Shown here piece after piece: positions 1 through 9,672 of a stretch of DNA of 64,000 nt. The notes under the pieces are model-generated. The model was not told the origin of the DNA. It made no database searches and worked only from the letters and a program-made list of their open reading frames with translations. A program made the position numbers and the translations under genes. Position 1 is the first letter of the stretch; every line of letters starts with the position of its first letter. This DNA comes from Arion vulgaris (Eukaryota > Mollusca > Gastropoda > Stylommatophora > Arionidae), in assembly GCA_020796225.1 (NCBI GenBank), contig CM036755.1, forward strand, positions 58,084,315-58,148,314, given 5' to 3'.

Positions 1-131
1 AACGTTGAAACGATAAAACGAAAATTTTCATAACAGAATGTCTACGCAGAAAGCTGGGAGTATCCAGAAGAGACCTTTTTAGAAATCAGAACATCAAGGG
101 AAAAAATAGGGTTTAACATCAGTAATTATGT
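1..131. other. unassigned sequence
   Basis: I see no gene or known repeat here. If the Oatp/SLCO gene extends upstream, this would be intronic. Confidence 0.4.
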
Positions 132-389
132 CGCCAGTGTGGTTTTGGGGCATGTAAGGGAAGCAAAGAATAGTACTACTGCGATCTACAAGGCATGTCG
201 TAAGAGGTAATGATGTAGGGCCTAAGGAAGCTTTCGTAGTAAATTAAAAGCTTCTCAGAAATCGGATGTGCTAGCCTATTTGTAGGCTCATGGCACAACG
301 TACAACTGCTCTTAGACTCAGATCACATACAACGTAATTGGTGACGTATGTATGGTAGGTAATGGATATGGAACGTTGGAAGAAGAAGT
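132..389 (+). repeat. SINE family A, diverged copy
   Basis: It shares the family A layout: a head with gggaagcaaagaatagtac, then catgtcgtaagagg, a middle with aaatcggatgtgctagcct, then gctcagatcacatac, and a gaagaagaag tail. It is more diverged than the copies at 31.8 and 50.2 kb. I found no convincing target-site duplication. Confidence 0.7.
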
Positions 390-604
390 AATCATATTTC
401 TGAAGAGATAACAAATAAAATGTTTAGACCACAGAAACAGATTACCAACAGACTATTCCTCACAGAGAAATACTATTCAGAAATATTGGTTACAAGACAA
501 AAGTTTGTCCCCGCAAAAGATGGACCACAGAAATAACAGAGGGAGATGTACATAGTAGTACTATATGTTATCAATTTCATGACGAATACATTGTAAGATG
601 GTAC

Positions 605-644
605 GTGTTTGATTGATTGGTTGTATCGATGATTGATTGATTGA

Positions 645-685
<41 letters not shown>

Positions 686-1110
686 AATGAGACCATCGCC
701 TTTATGTTTGATGAATAACCATGTTTGTTTTAATATCTTTCTTACACATGAAGATTTCTAGGCAGTGCACAAACTCCGTAGCACCGCCGTGTGTTCATTA
801 TGTACCTTTGAAGATGGTGAAAATGTGTGTAAGAAATATATTTTAATTTCAATAAATTTGCTCCGGTCACTATTTTTGCAGCCTGTTCTTGGCAATTTTT
901 GACTGCCAATGTTTCTTTTATGTGCTCATCCTGAACACGGAACCTACGTTTTATCTTCCAACTCCGATAGGACTATCAACTCGATCTCACCTACAATGAA
1001 ATAGGGGATAAAATTTCAAAATATTCCGTTTGCTCCACACGGAAACGAACCAAGTACCTTTGAAGAAAGAGCTGAGCACCTTGCATCTACGCCACATTTA
1101 ATCTTTATCA
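605..1110 (-). repeat. SINE-like family E with (TTGA)n tail
   Basis: On the minus strand the element runs from a tRNA-like start near 1110 to a tetranucleotide tail (attg repeats, 625-684). Shared landmarks with the copies at 36.9, 50.0 and 55.8 kb are gcacaaactccgtagca, gaactgccaa and cctacgttttat, in the same order. The tetranucleotide run is best read as the 3' tail of the element, not as an independent microsatellite. Confidence 0.65.
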
Positions 1111-1178
1111 TTCTTAGTAAGCGTGTTCAAATCTTCTTGCTTGTATTCACTGTTTGTTATTATTTGTCTGTTATGTAG

Positions 1179-1243
1179 ATCTGTGAAGGAAGAAGATAAA
1201 CCTTTCGCTGTTGGCTTTAGCGCCTTCGCAGGAACTTTGATTG
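1179..1243 (+). CDS. Oatp/SLCO-type transporter, penultimate coding exon
   Basis: This is a 65-bp exon preceded by the acceptor tgtctgttatgtag and followed by the donor gtgagt. Reading from the second base it encodes SVKEEDKPFAVGFSAFAGTLI plus the first base of a Gly codon. It resembles the segment of organic anion transporting polypeptides just before the conserved PGP.IFG block. Spliced to 5818, the split codon G|GC restores Gly and the reading continues as WFPGP. The phase match across 4.6 kb of repeats is the main support. Upstream exons lie outside the window or were not recognised. Confidence 0.8.
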
Positions 1244-1254
1244 GTGAGTTGTTC

Positions 1255-1375
1255 TCGATGTTTCTCTCTCTCTCTCTCTCACGATCCCGTTCTTGATGTT
1301 TCTCTCTCTCTCTCTCACGATCCCGTTCTTGATGTTTCTCTCTCTCTCTCTTACGATCCCGTTCTTGATGTTTAA
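1255..1375. repeat. minisatellite, about 40-bp unit, 3 copies
   Basis: The unit is a CT microsatellite followed by acgatcccgttcttgatg. A similar CT run with a cgatcccgtt flank occurs at 33.64-33.69 kb. The minus-strand ORF across it is only an effect of the repeat. Confidence 0.8.
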
Positions 1376-1499
1376 TTTGTTACCTTTGAGAATACTAGAC
1401 ATCATTTCATAGATATTCTTACAGTATATTCTAGAAGTTAAACACAACGAAGAACATGTGACAAAGCACCAGCAAAATACTAAAATTAAAAATATTGAG

Positions 1500-1927
1500 A
1501 GCATGCATTTTCCCAGTGGCTACTTATGGTGTGAATCATGGACTATTACACAAAAATTAAGAACGAAAATCTAGTCCTTCGAAACTAAATGCTACAGAAA
1601 GATCATACGAATACCATGGACAGAAAAAAAAAAGAACACTGATGTCCTGAAAGACCTAAATGTTAAAGAGAATTGGCTTATAAACAACATACTATACAGA
1701 ATAATTACATACTTTGGTCACATCAAGCGTCACGATGGCCTGGAAAGAACAATTCTAGAGGGCATGGTCCCAGGACGCAGAGGCAGACCAAGAAGAAGAT
1801 GGCTACAAGATATTAAAGAAACCATGAACATGACCATCGACGAAGTGGGTGAACTAGCAAGAGACAGAGTGAATTTCAGATGTGCTGCAAAGAGAGCAAC
1901 GTCCTATAAAGGATACGCACCTTGATG
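1500..1927 (+). pseudogene. RTE-like LINE 3' fragment (subfamily b)
   Basis: This is the C-terminal end of a non-LTR retrotransposon polyprotein, broken by frameshifts. Recognisable pieces are FPVATYG, then YFGHIKRHDGLERTI, PGRRGRPRRRWLQD and the end AAKRATSYKGYAP followed by a stop. The same ending is present at 60.7-61.07 kb. It lies in the Oatp/SLCO intron. Confidence 0.8.
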
Positions 1928-2081
1928 ATATTCTTGAGTCAGTAAGTTGGTATTTATTACTATAAGAGGTACAAATATTTTTAAGTTTTGAATAAATAAA
2001 AATGTATATGTGCAGACATTATGCTAGGTCTGGCTGAAAAGTTTTACCTCCCCTTACAAAGAAACAAAACGGTAAAAGATA

Positions 2082-3424
2082 CGAGGGCGCATTGAAAAGT
2101 AATGCCTCCAAGTCCATAACTTTGTTAATATACATAATTTACAAATGAAACATACATTTTCAGAAAGCTTGAGATGTCCACTACACAATAGAGTCATTAT
2201 TTTTCCACATAGTCACCTCCACGTTCCACACACACACGCCAGCGTCGAACTAGTTGTTGCATCCCGTCGAAGAAATAATCTGATGATTTTTCACGAAGCT
2301 AGGTACGCACATCTGCTGCCACATCCTCGTCAGAAGCATATATGTTTCCCTTGAGATGTTCCTTGAGCTTTGGGAACAGGAAAACGTCACAAGGTGCCAA
2401 ATCGGGGCTATATGGTGGGTGCGCTAAAATGTCGTCAAAATTGAGACGCTCTAATGCTGCCGCTGTTTGTCTATTGGTGTGTGGACGAGCATTGTCATGT
2501 TGAAGGACTGCGTGTTTTCCAGGACGAACACGTAGCAGTCTTGCCCGTAGTTTCTTCATCGTTTCCACATACCGATCTGAATTGACAGTATTGCCGAGTT
2601 CCAAAAATTCTGTGTGGATTACGTCCTGGCAGTCCCAAAAAATGGTCATCAAAACTTTTCCCGCTGACGCAACAGTTTTGAATTTTTTGGGAGTGGGTGA
2701 GTTTTGTGCCTGCATTCCATAGACTGGCGCTTGTTTTCAGGGTCGTAATGATGCACCCATGACTCATCGCCAGTGACAATTCGGCAGATAAAGTCATCGC
2801 CTTCTCGTTCATATCGCATCAGGTGTTCCTGACACGCCTGATGTCGGCGATGTTTCATTTCCGGTGTCAGCATGCGAGGGACCCATCTTGCACAAACTTT
2901 CCTATACCCTAGCAATACATGAATAATGTGATGTACTCGTTCAGTCGAAATTTCAAGCATTGTAGCGACATATTTTTGCTTGATGCGGCAATTGACATGA
3001 ATCAGTTCGTCCACGCGAGCTTGGTGTTGTTCATCCACTGCTGTAATTGGTCGTCCGCTGCTAGCCTGATCATGCAAGGTCATCGTCGCTGGATTGTCGC
3101 CTTTAACAGTCCTTGCCCATCTCCTAACAGTACTCACACCCACACAGGCGTCACCATATACCGCTCTCATTCTCCGATGCATGTCGATGGGAACACAACC
3201 TTCGGCCGTCAAGAATTCAATCACAGCTCTTTGCTTCAACCGAATTTCCATGTATGACGCCATCTTGGATAATGTTGTGCGTATGCGCAACATTCCAGAC
3301 ACTTGACACTTACTGTCCTGAAAACACACTTACATATACTTTATTCTGATATCGGTGTCAATTGCCTCCGAACACTATTAACAAAGTTATGGACTTGGAG
3401 GCATTACTTTTCAATGCACCCTGG
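2082..3424 (-). mobile_element. mariner-family DNA transposon (1343 bp)
   Basis: Near-perfect terminal inverted repeats of about 46 bp (2082-2127 and 3379-3424) flank a minus-strand transposase relic. The element sits between TA dinucleotides (2080-2081 and 3425-3426), the target duplication expected of the Tc1/mariner superfamily. Its length of about 1.3 kb is typical for mariner. The two TIRs differ at only a few outer bases, so it is not very old. Confidence 0.95.
2197..3263 (-). pseudogene. mariner transposase, inactivated
   Basis: The frame starts at 3263 (MASYMEIRLKQR), with an N-terminal helix-turn-helix region, and ends at a stop at 2197-2199, about 355 codons. Catalytic motifs are visible: the first Asp in VTGDESW, the second in LQHDNARPH and the third in YSPDLAPCD. 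Two lesions break it. One base is missing in an A run near 2703-2706, shifting the frame. A TAG near 2296-2298 stands where related transposases have Trp (VRT-stop-LREKSS). The second and third Asp are separated by 35 residues, where classic mariners have 34. Confidence 0.93.
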
Positions 3425-3476
3425 TATTTTAATAACATAAAAAATCTACGTATAATTTTTAGCATCAATACTGCAC

Positions 3477-3646
3477 AATGCATTTTTCTTCAAATTGCCA
3501 CCCTAGCCAATGCATTTTTCTTCAAATTACCACCATAGTCAATGCATTTTTCTTTAAATTGCCACGATAGTCAATGCATTTTTCTTCAAATTACCACCCT
3601 AGTCAATGCATTTTTCTTCAAATTACCACCCTAGTCAATGCATTTT
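3477..3646 (-). repeat. 32-bp tandem array, about 5 copies
   Basis: Successive units start at 3477, 3509, 3541, 3573, 3605 and 3637, each with aatgcatttttcttcaaatt then gccaccctagtc or a variant. On the minus strand the array continues directly from the transposase relic at 3647-3795 and repeats the last codons of that relic. Confidence 0.9.
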
Positions 3647-3795
3647 TGTGAACGTCGTATTAGTTTTTGAAACCCGTCTATAAAGAAATTGTTGTTTTGT
3701 TTTTTAAACCATTTCCTCACTTTAGACTTCACATTTTCATCACAACTGAAGCGCTGTTTCTCCAAGTGTTCCTTTAGTTTTAGGAACAGTTCAGA
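3647..3795 (-). pseudogene. mariner/Tc1-like transposase C-terminal relic
   Basis: On the minus strand an open stretch reads LFLKLKEHLE, then RFSCDENVKSKV, RKWF, FFIDGFQKLIRRSQKCID and a stop. This matches the usual C-terminal end of mariner transposases (F.KLKEHL...DGFQKL..R...C). The catalytic part is missing. It differs from the nearby intact-ended mariner, so it is a second, older element. Confidence 0.75.
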
Positions 3796-3887
3796 TCACT
3801 CTAAGCCATGTCTTGGTTAATACGTTGAATGTAACAGTACTGACAAGTCTAAGTGTTGAATTACATCCGTTGATACTCTTGTTGTTT

Positions 3888-4142
3888 AAAGAGGGTTTAA
3901 AAGCCAAAGGATTTACTTCATTGCACCGGGCTTTACCCCATCTGACTCGGTCCCTCTCCGCAGAAATGGCACACCACCTACCGAGAGTATTGCACTAAGC
4001 ACGAACTCCGTAGCTCCGGCAACAATCCTAGGGGTCTCTGGAAAAAACCACTCGTGAACAGAACGGCGCGGTCCGGATTTCAACCCACGACCTTCGACTA
4101 GCAAGGCAAAGGGCTTAACCACTCAGCCACAAAGACCCCCTT
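3888..4142 (-). repeat. tRNA-derived SINE, family F
   Basis: Read on the minus strand it begins with a Ser/Leu-tRNA-like head: an A-box-like tggctgagtggttaagccc followed at normal distance by a B-box-like gggttgaaatcc. The body contains agagacccctagg and gtaaagcccggtgcaatgaag. Related copies are at 43.2, 47.2, 47.5 and 51.5 kb. It is not a functional tRNA because the acceptor stem and anticodon arm do not close. Confidence 0.8.
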
Positions 4143-4194
4143 GTGAATATACTACAGTTGTGTGAGGCCTTGCGTTGCCGTAATAAGCAACAGG

Positions 4195-5029
4195 ATTAAA
4201 TATATAAACAAAAGTGACAATATATCAAAGCAATGTCCTCTGAGTTAAATATATAAACAAAAGTGACAATATATCAAAGCAATGTCCTCTGAGTTAAATA
4301 TATAAACAAAAGTGACAATATATCAAAGCAATGTCCTCTGAGTTAAATATATAAACAAAAGTGATAATATATCAAAGCAATGTCCTCTGAGTTAAATATA
4401 TAAACAAAAGTGACAATATATCAAAGCAATGTCCTCTGAGTTAAATATATAAACAAAAGTGACAATATATCAAAGCAATGTCCTCTGAGTTAAATATATA
4501 AACAAAAGTGACAATATATCAAAGCAATGTCCTCTGAGTTAAATATATAAACAAAAGTGACAATATATCAAAGCAATGTCCTCTGAGTTAAATATGTAAA
4601 CAAAAGTGACAATATATCAAAGCAATGTCCTCTGAGTTAAATATATAAACAAAAGTGACAATATGTCAAAGCAATGTCCTCTGAGTTAAATATATAAACA
4701 AAAGTTACAATATATCAAAGCAATGTCCTCTGAGTTAAATATATAAACAAAAGTGATAATATATCAAAGCAATGTCCTCTGAGTTAAATATATAAACAAA
4801 AGTTACAATATATCAAAGCAATGTCCTCTGAGTTAAATATATAAACAAAAGTGACAATATATCAAAGCAATGTCCTCTGAGTTAAATATATAAACAAAAG
4901 TGACAATATATCAAAGCAATGTCCTCTGAGTTAAATATATAAACAAAAGTGACAATATATCAAAGCAATGTCCTCTGAGTTAAATATATAAACAAAAGTG
5001 ACAATATATCAAAGCAATGTCCTCTGAGT
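4195..5029. repeat. 49-bp satellite, about 17 copies
   Basis: The unit gttaaatatataaacaaaag-tgacaatatatcaaagcaat-gtcctctga repeats every 49 bp with only scattered single-base changes. It is strongly homogenised. It lies in the Oatp/SLCO intron. Confidence 0.97.
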
Positions 5030-5072
5030 GTTATTATACAACAGTTGAGTTCTGGAAAATTAACTACAACAT

Positions 5073-5448
5073 CGCCCGAGTGGTTACCGGGGCTCAAATC
5101 TGGGGTGTAAAGAATAGAACCACTGTTACCTGCCACGCATGTCGTAAGAGGCGAGTAACGAGGTTTGGCTGAAGTCGGATGCACCTGTCCCCTAAAAGAA
5201 AATAGCAACCTGCTGCCTTGCATGTAGGCTGGTGACAGCCAAAGACTAACGGAGAGCGAACCCAGTAAACGCTGGCTAAACCGGACACATCGCCGAAGGA
5301 TACGCACCCGAGCTCCAAATGGCGCTGAAGATGTGACGAAAAACACACCGCTGCTAAAGGCTGCATCAATCAGATTTCCACATGAATACGATTTATGGAG
5401 AAATATGGTACATCAGTCTAAGCGGTGATTGCAAAGAAGAAGAAGATG
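5073..5448 (+). repeat. composite SINE: common head plus LINE-C tail
   Basis: It starts with the family B head (cgcccgagtggttaccgg, then aagaatagaaccactgttac and catgtcgtaagaggcga) and then switches to the 3' tail of LINE-C (aaaatagcaacctgctgcc through accggacacatcgccgaagg). It ends in gaagaagaag. It is flanked by aactacaacat (5062-5072) and aaccacaacat (5449-5459), a 10/11 target-site duplication, so head and tail inserted as one unit. Confidence 0.82.
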
Positions 5449-5459
5449 AACCACAACAT

Positions 5460-5817
5460 CATTTACAAGTTCGAGACATTCCAAAATAAATGTTAAAGGA
5501 GAATCATGCACATTTATTTTCTGGCCAAATACGAAAACAAATGAAAATATTTTAAAACGAACAAACGGTGCATCATCAGAGACTATGACCTGGACGTCCA
5601 GAGGAAACATGGAGAAGAACTAGGCACAGAAAGTAGAAAATTTGTGACTCAACATGGAAAGCAATGAGTAGAAAGATTGGAGAAGGACAGCAATGTAAAT
5701 CTCTTCTGGGAGCCGTATGTCTCAAACGGTACACGAAGACGATATAAATAGACATTATAATAGCAACGATCTAATAATAATAATAATATTTGCTGTCCAA
5801 TTATGTTTTGTTTTCAG
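5460..5817. other. intron remainder before the last Oatp exon
   Basis: No recognisable repeat or coding segment. It ends in a pyrimidine-rich acceptor (ttatgttttgttttcag) at 5817. Confidence 0.5.
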
Positions 5818-6161
5818 GCTGGTTTCCTGGTCCTGTCATCTTCGGGTCTCTTGTGGATTCTACTTGTATATTATGGAGATCATCGTGCGGAAGTAGTGGC
5901 GCATGCTCATTGTACAACATAGAGCTCTTCCGTTTCCGATTTCATATTCTTATCGTTGGTTTGAAGTTGATTTCTGCAATCTTCATGCTTCTGGTTGTGA
6001 TATTCGCAGTCTGTTCAAAGAAGACTGTATTCCAACCGAACACAGACGATATTTCAATAATCGTGACTGCTAATGGTAAAAAGAAAGGCATTGTCACAAA
6101 GAGTGTCGAAGCAGAATTTAAGGAACAGCATGCATTAGGAGGGACAGAAACATACATTTAG
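5818..6161 (+). CDS. Oatp/SLCO-type organic anion transporter, last coding exon
   Basis: After the acceptor ag at 5816-5817 the frame reads (G)WFPGPVIFGSLVDSTCILW, then SSCGSSGACSLY, and continues to a TAG at 6159-6161. This is the conserved block of organic anion transporting polypeptides before the last membrane helix (PGP.IFG..D..C..W...CG..G.C..Y). A hydrophobic segment follows (IVGLKLISAIFMLLVVIFAV), the expected last transmembrane helix. A hydrophilic cytoplasmic tail of about 50 residues closes the protein. Such transporters move large amphipathic anions across the plasma membrane. Neighbouring DNA is all repeats. An AUG-started reading from 5790 would run through the acceptor and is not the real start. 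Confidence 0.93.
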
Positions 6162-6199
6162 TCATAATCGGGTCATTAAAACACAGAGATAGTGTCTGA

Positions 6200-7245
6200 G
6201 ATTGAGACAATCTGATAACTATTGTCAATATATTGAGACAAGATGATAACTAATGTGAATATATTGAGCGAGACAAGCTGATAACTAATGTGGATATATT
6301 AAGACAAGCTGATAACTAATGTGAATATATTGAGAGAAGATAACTAATGTGAATATATTAAGACAATCTGATGTAAGACAAGTTGATAACTAATGTGAAT
6401 ATATTAAGACTAGCTGATAACTAATGTGAATATATTGAGACAATCCGATGTAAAACAAGTTGATAACTAATGTGAATATATTAAGACTAGCTGATAACTA
6501 ATGTGAATATATTAAGACAAGATGATAACTAATGTGAATATATTAAGACAAGATGATAACTAATGTTAATATATTAAGACAAGATGATAACTAATGTTAA
6601 TATATTAAGACAAGTTGATAACTAATGTTAATATATTAAGACAAGATGATAACTAATGTGAATATATTAAGACAAGATGATAACTAATGTGAATATATTA
6701 AGACAAGATGATAACTAATGTTAATATATTAAGACTAGCTGATAACTAATGTTAATATATTGAGATAAGATGATAACTAATGTGAATATATTAAGACAAG
6801 TTGATAACTAATGTTAATATATTAAGACAAGATGATAACTAATGTGAATATATTAAGACAAGATGATAACTAATGTTAATATATTAAGACAAGATGATAA
6901 CTAATGTTAATATATTAAGACAAGTTGATAACTAATGTGAATATATTAAGACAAGATGATAACTAATGTGAATATATTTAGACAAGTTGATAACTAATGT
7001 GAATATATTAAGACAAGATGATAACTAATGTGAATATATTAAGACAAGTTGATAACTAATGTTAATATATTAAGACAAGTTGATAACTAATGTGAATATA
7101 TTGAAACACGATGATAACTAATGTGAATATATTGAGACAAGTTGATAACTAATGTGAATATATTAAGACAAGCTAATAAATAATGTGAATATATTAAGAC
7201 AAGTTAACTAATGTGAATATGTTGAGACAAGTTGATAACCATTGT
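6200..7245. repeat. 31-bp satellite, about 34 copies
   Basis: The unit tgataactaatgtgaatata-ttaagacaaga repeats with mostly 31-bp spacing and occasional short indels. It begins about 40 bp after the Oatp stop codon, so it would lie in the 3' UTR or just past the gene end. Confidence 0.95.
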
Positions 7246-7295
7246 GGATTTATTACATCCTGCAGCTATTTCCAACTTAAATATTTGTGCATTTG

Positions 7296-7415
7296 TGTGG
7301 GTGTGTGTGTGTGTGTGTGTAAGTATGAGTGTACGAGTGTGTGTGACTGTGCAAGTGCGTTTGCGCATGTTCATATGTTTATGTGCGTGCGTGTGTGTAT
7401 GTGTGTGTGCATGTG
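7296..7415. repeat. (GT)n microsatellite, interrupted
   Basis: GT-rich tract with interspersed tgcg and tgag. Plus-strand ORFs across it (Cys/Val-rich) are low-complexity artefacts. Confidence 0.9.
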
Positions 7416-7860
7416 GACCAGCCTCGCATTCAAGAACGAAAGAACTGCTAAAACCTCAGGAGTGTCATGTAAAAACTTCAGACAGATTTTAAATGAAATC
7501 TCCATAAAGTCTACAAGTTCTTTCTATAAAACTATCACGTTTATGTTTCCGAGAAATAAGAGCTTCAGTCATTCCACAACAATAAATTATGTAGATGATA
7601 TGCTAATTTATAAGGGCATCAAGATAAAAACTAACTGCAACTTGTGTTCTACATCTTTCGTTTCACTAATCCCGTGTTTGCCTTACAGAGTCAGGACGAC
7701 ATGTTCCCGCTTCCTTCATTGTGTCTTTCACTGTAGCTGTTATTTATGTCGCGATGTACGAAAATCAACAAATCTGAGGTGATCAGGCTGGATCAGATCA
7801 GATCTGGAGAAAATCGTTAGGGTGGCTGCGGTAATACTGAGCAAATAGGCGATAGAGCAA
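7416..7860. other. unassigned sequence
   Basis: No supported gene. The plus frame passes through YVDDMLIYKG near 7590, which looks like an RT box but has no other RT motif around it. Confidence 0.4.
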
Positions 7861-8000
7861 AGACAGGTATATACAGTATTACATAAGAAGGAAAAATTAA
7901 TTATAAGATATGAAAAAAAACACTCAACGTTTCGGTGCTTAGACCTTTATCAAGAACAAAAAAACTTACAAAAAAACTAAATTAACTAAAACATAATACT
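7861..8000 (-). mobile_element. Penelope-like element 3' fragment
   Basis: On the minus strand it carries ttgataaaggtctaagcacc-gaaacgttga, the motif shared by all PLE 3' ends in this window (32.2, 43.0, 46.3, 48.1 kb). No coding part is left. Confidence 0.65.
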
Positions 8001-8680
8001 AACAAATGATGTGAATCAAAAGATACTGGCATACGTACCTGCGTGGCTCTTGGTCAGCATCTCGTGAATGATAGAAAGGACAAGAAATAGGAAGACAATA
8101 GGAAGAAATAGGTTACCGATTGGCTGGTCAATCGGAAAGGGTCAGTGGCAGGTTACGTAAGATATTGTTTGTACAGGTGGGAACAAAGACCACACGTGGG
8201 AAGAGCAGGAGAGGTAGGTGGAAGAAACGTGAGATAATGGCGTTAATTACCGACATAGCATACTGATGTGTAAACACGTACACCCCCATACAACATGAGC
8301 ACTATCGATTTGCTATCGTTTTTGTTCCGAAAATGTACAGAATTCTTCTTCAACATTTATTTCGGAATATCTCTATCTTGTGTCTGGTGATGTGTATTAT
8401 TTTCTACAACTCATTACTGTATAATAACACTCATAGGACACTACAAAGAAAATCTCTATAATTTAACAATCTAACGTGTTATCAACCAGGGGTGCCTAGA
8501 ATATGTGCATGCCCTGTCTACACCACACCGTTGCTTATCTGAGTTATTTTACTTAGGGGTTGTTATCACTCAATTAATTTGTACATAAGCAGAGACCAAA
8601 ACTATTCACTCATTTCGATTCTACCACTACAGGACCTTCATGGGCAGTTTGGAGTTTTTCTGTCTCTGTTATTTTGTGTG
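8001..8680. other. unassigned sequence
   Basis: No recognisable gene or repeat apart from AT-rich runs. Confidence 0.4.
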
Positions 8681-8689
8681 GCTTTTTCC

Positions 8690-8805
8690 TTTTAACAGTG
8701 TGGTGTCGCCGGCCACATATGCAACCCCTCCTAGCCACCTTTTACCACATGCAAGAGTAGACACTGCTCCTATTCTTCTCTTCCCCGGAAACCACGCGTG
8801 ATTAA
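8690..8805 (-). repeat. degenerate SINE core
   Basis: Contains tagccaccttttaccacatgc and cctattcttctcttcc, a diverged version of the shared SINE core agtcgcctcttacgacatgc ... ctattctt. It is closest to the copy at 39.4 kb. Confidence 0.5.
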
Positions 8806-8864
8806 TGCTCAGTGACATACGTTAACATATAGATTCATTAATATTACATAATATATACTTGTTT

Positions 8865-9035
8865 ATAGATTAGTTTTTACTCTGTAGCAGATTAGTTTTT
8901 ACTCTATAGCATATATTTATATGTGGATTAATTAATATTATGAAGCATATATGTATATGTGGATTAATTAATACGCCATGGCATATATTTATATGTAGAT
9001 TAAATAGTAGACTGTAGCATATATGTATATGCAGA
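8865..9035. repeat. degenerate AT-rich tandem repeat
   Basis: About four imperfect units of roughly 45-50 bp containing gcatatatttatatgtggatt. The last unit abuts the RTE fragment starting near 9055. Confidence 0.7.
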
Positions 9036-9054
9036 TTCATTTTTTTTAACAACG

Positions 9055-9672
9055 GAAAGAAAGAAGAAAATGTGAACAGTTTTGAATATCTTGGTTCACT
9101 GCTAACAACAAATGGAAATGGGATGAAGGAAATTAAAAGACGAACAAACATGGCTTTACCAAAAATTAAACAACTAAAAACAGTATGCAACGGAACTGAT
9201 AAGAAAACAAAGATCAGAATATTAAGAGCATACATATTCCCAGTGGCAACGTATTGGTGTGAAGCATGGACATTAATAAAGCAGTGGAAAAACAAATATG
9301 TGCTTTCGAATATAAGTGTTACTGAAAAGTCCTCCGTATATCTTGGGGAGAGAAGAGAACAAATAGATCTACTCAGAAAGAGCTCAAAATCAAAGAAAAC
9401 TGGCTGATGCTACAAATACGAAACAGAAAATTGAGATATTTTGCACAAATAAAAAAACATGAAGGACTGGAGAAGACCATCAGGGAAGGAGGCATACCGG
9501 CAAAGAGAAGAAGAGGAAGACCACGGAGAAGATGGATTCAGGATGTAACTGATAGTTTGAACATTACGGCTGCAGAGGCAGGACATCTGGCCTATGAGAG
9601 AGAGAAATTCTGGAGGATTGTTGGGGTGGCAAAGTTCTGCTCAGGACAAGCTATTTGATGATGATGATTTTA
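9055..9672 (+). pseudogene. RTE-like LINE 3' fragment (subfamily a)
   Basis: The plus strand encodes the distal part of a non-LTR retrotransposon protein: SFEYLGSLLTTNGNGMKEI, then LRAYIFPVATYWCEAWTL, and after a frameshift YFAQIKKHEGLEKTI and RRGRPRRRWIQDVTDSL. Its end is AKFCSGQAI, a stop and a (gat)n tail. The best reference copy of subfamily a in the window, it allows the broken copies at 38.1, 39.5, 52.1 and 54.1 kb to be recognised. One frameshift separates its two ORFs near 9407. Confidence 0.9.

Noticed and set aside
625..684. Stand-alone tetranucleotide microsatellite
   Set aside because: The same run ends other family E copies, so it is better explained as the SINE tail.
4195..5029. 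Possible CRISPR array
   Set aside because: Units are contiguous 49-mers with no unique spacers, and the window is eukaryotic.
5790..5817. Start codon of an independent 123-residue membrane protein
   Set aside because: The ATG lies upstream of a clear splice acceptor; the Oatp block begins right after it and joins in phase to the exon at 1179-1243.
6200..7245. Possible origin iterons or CRISPR
   Set aside because: Simple AT-rich satellite without spacers in an animal genome.
7560..7650. YVDDMLIYKG as a reverse transcriptase active site
   Set aside because: No other RT motif in any frame nearby, and the surrounding ORF is a GT-repeat artefact.
8870..9295. 141-codon minus ORF
   Set aside because: Antisense to an RTE fragment and an AT-rich repeat; the plus strand has the real coding remnant.
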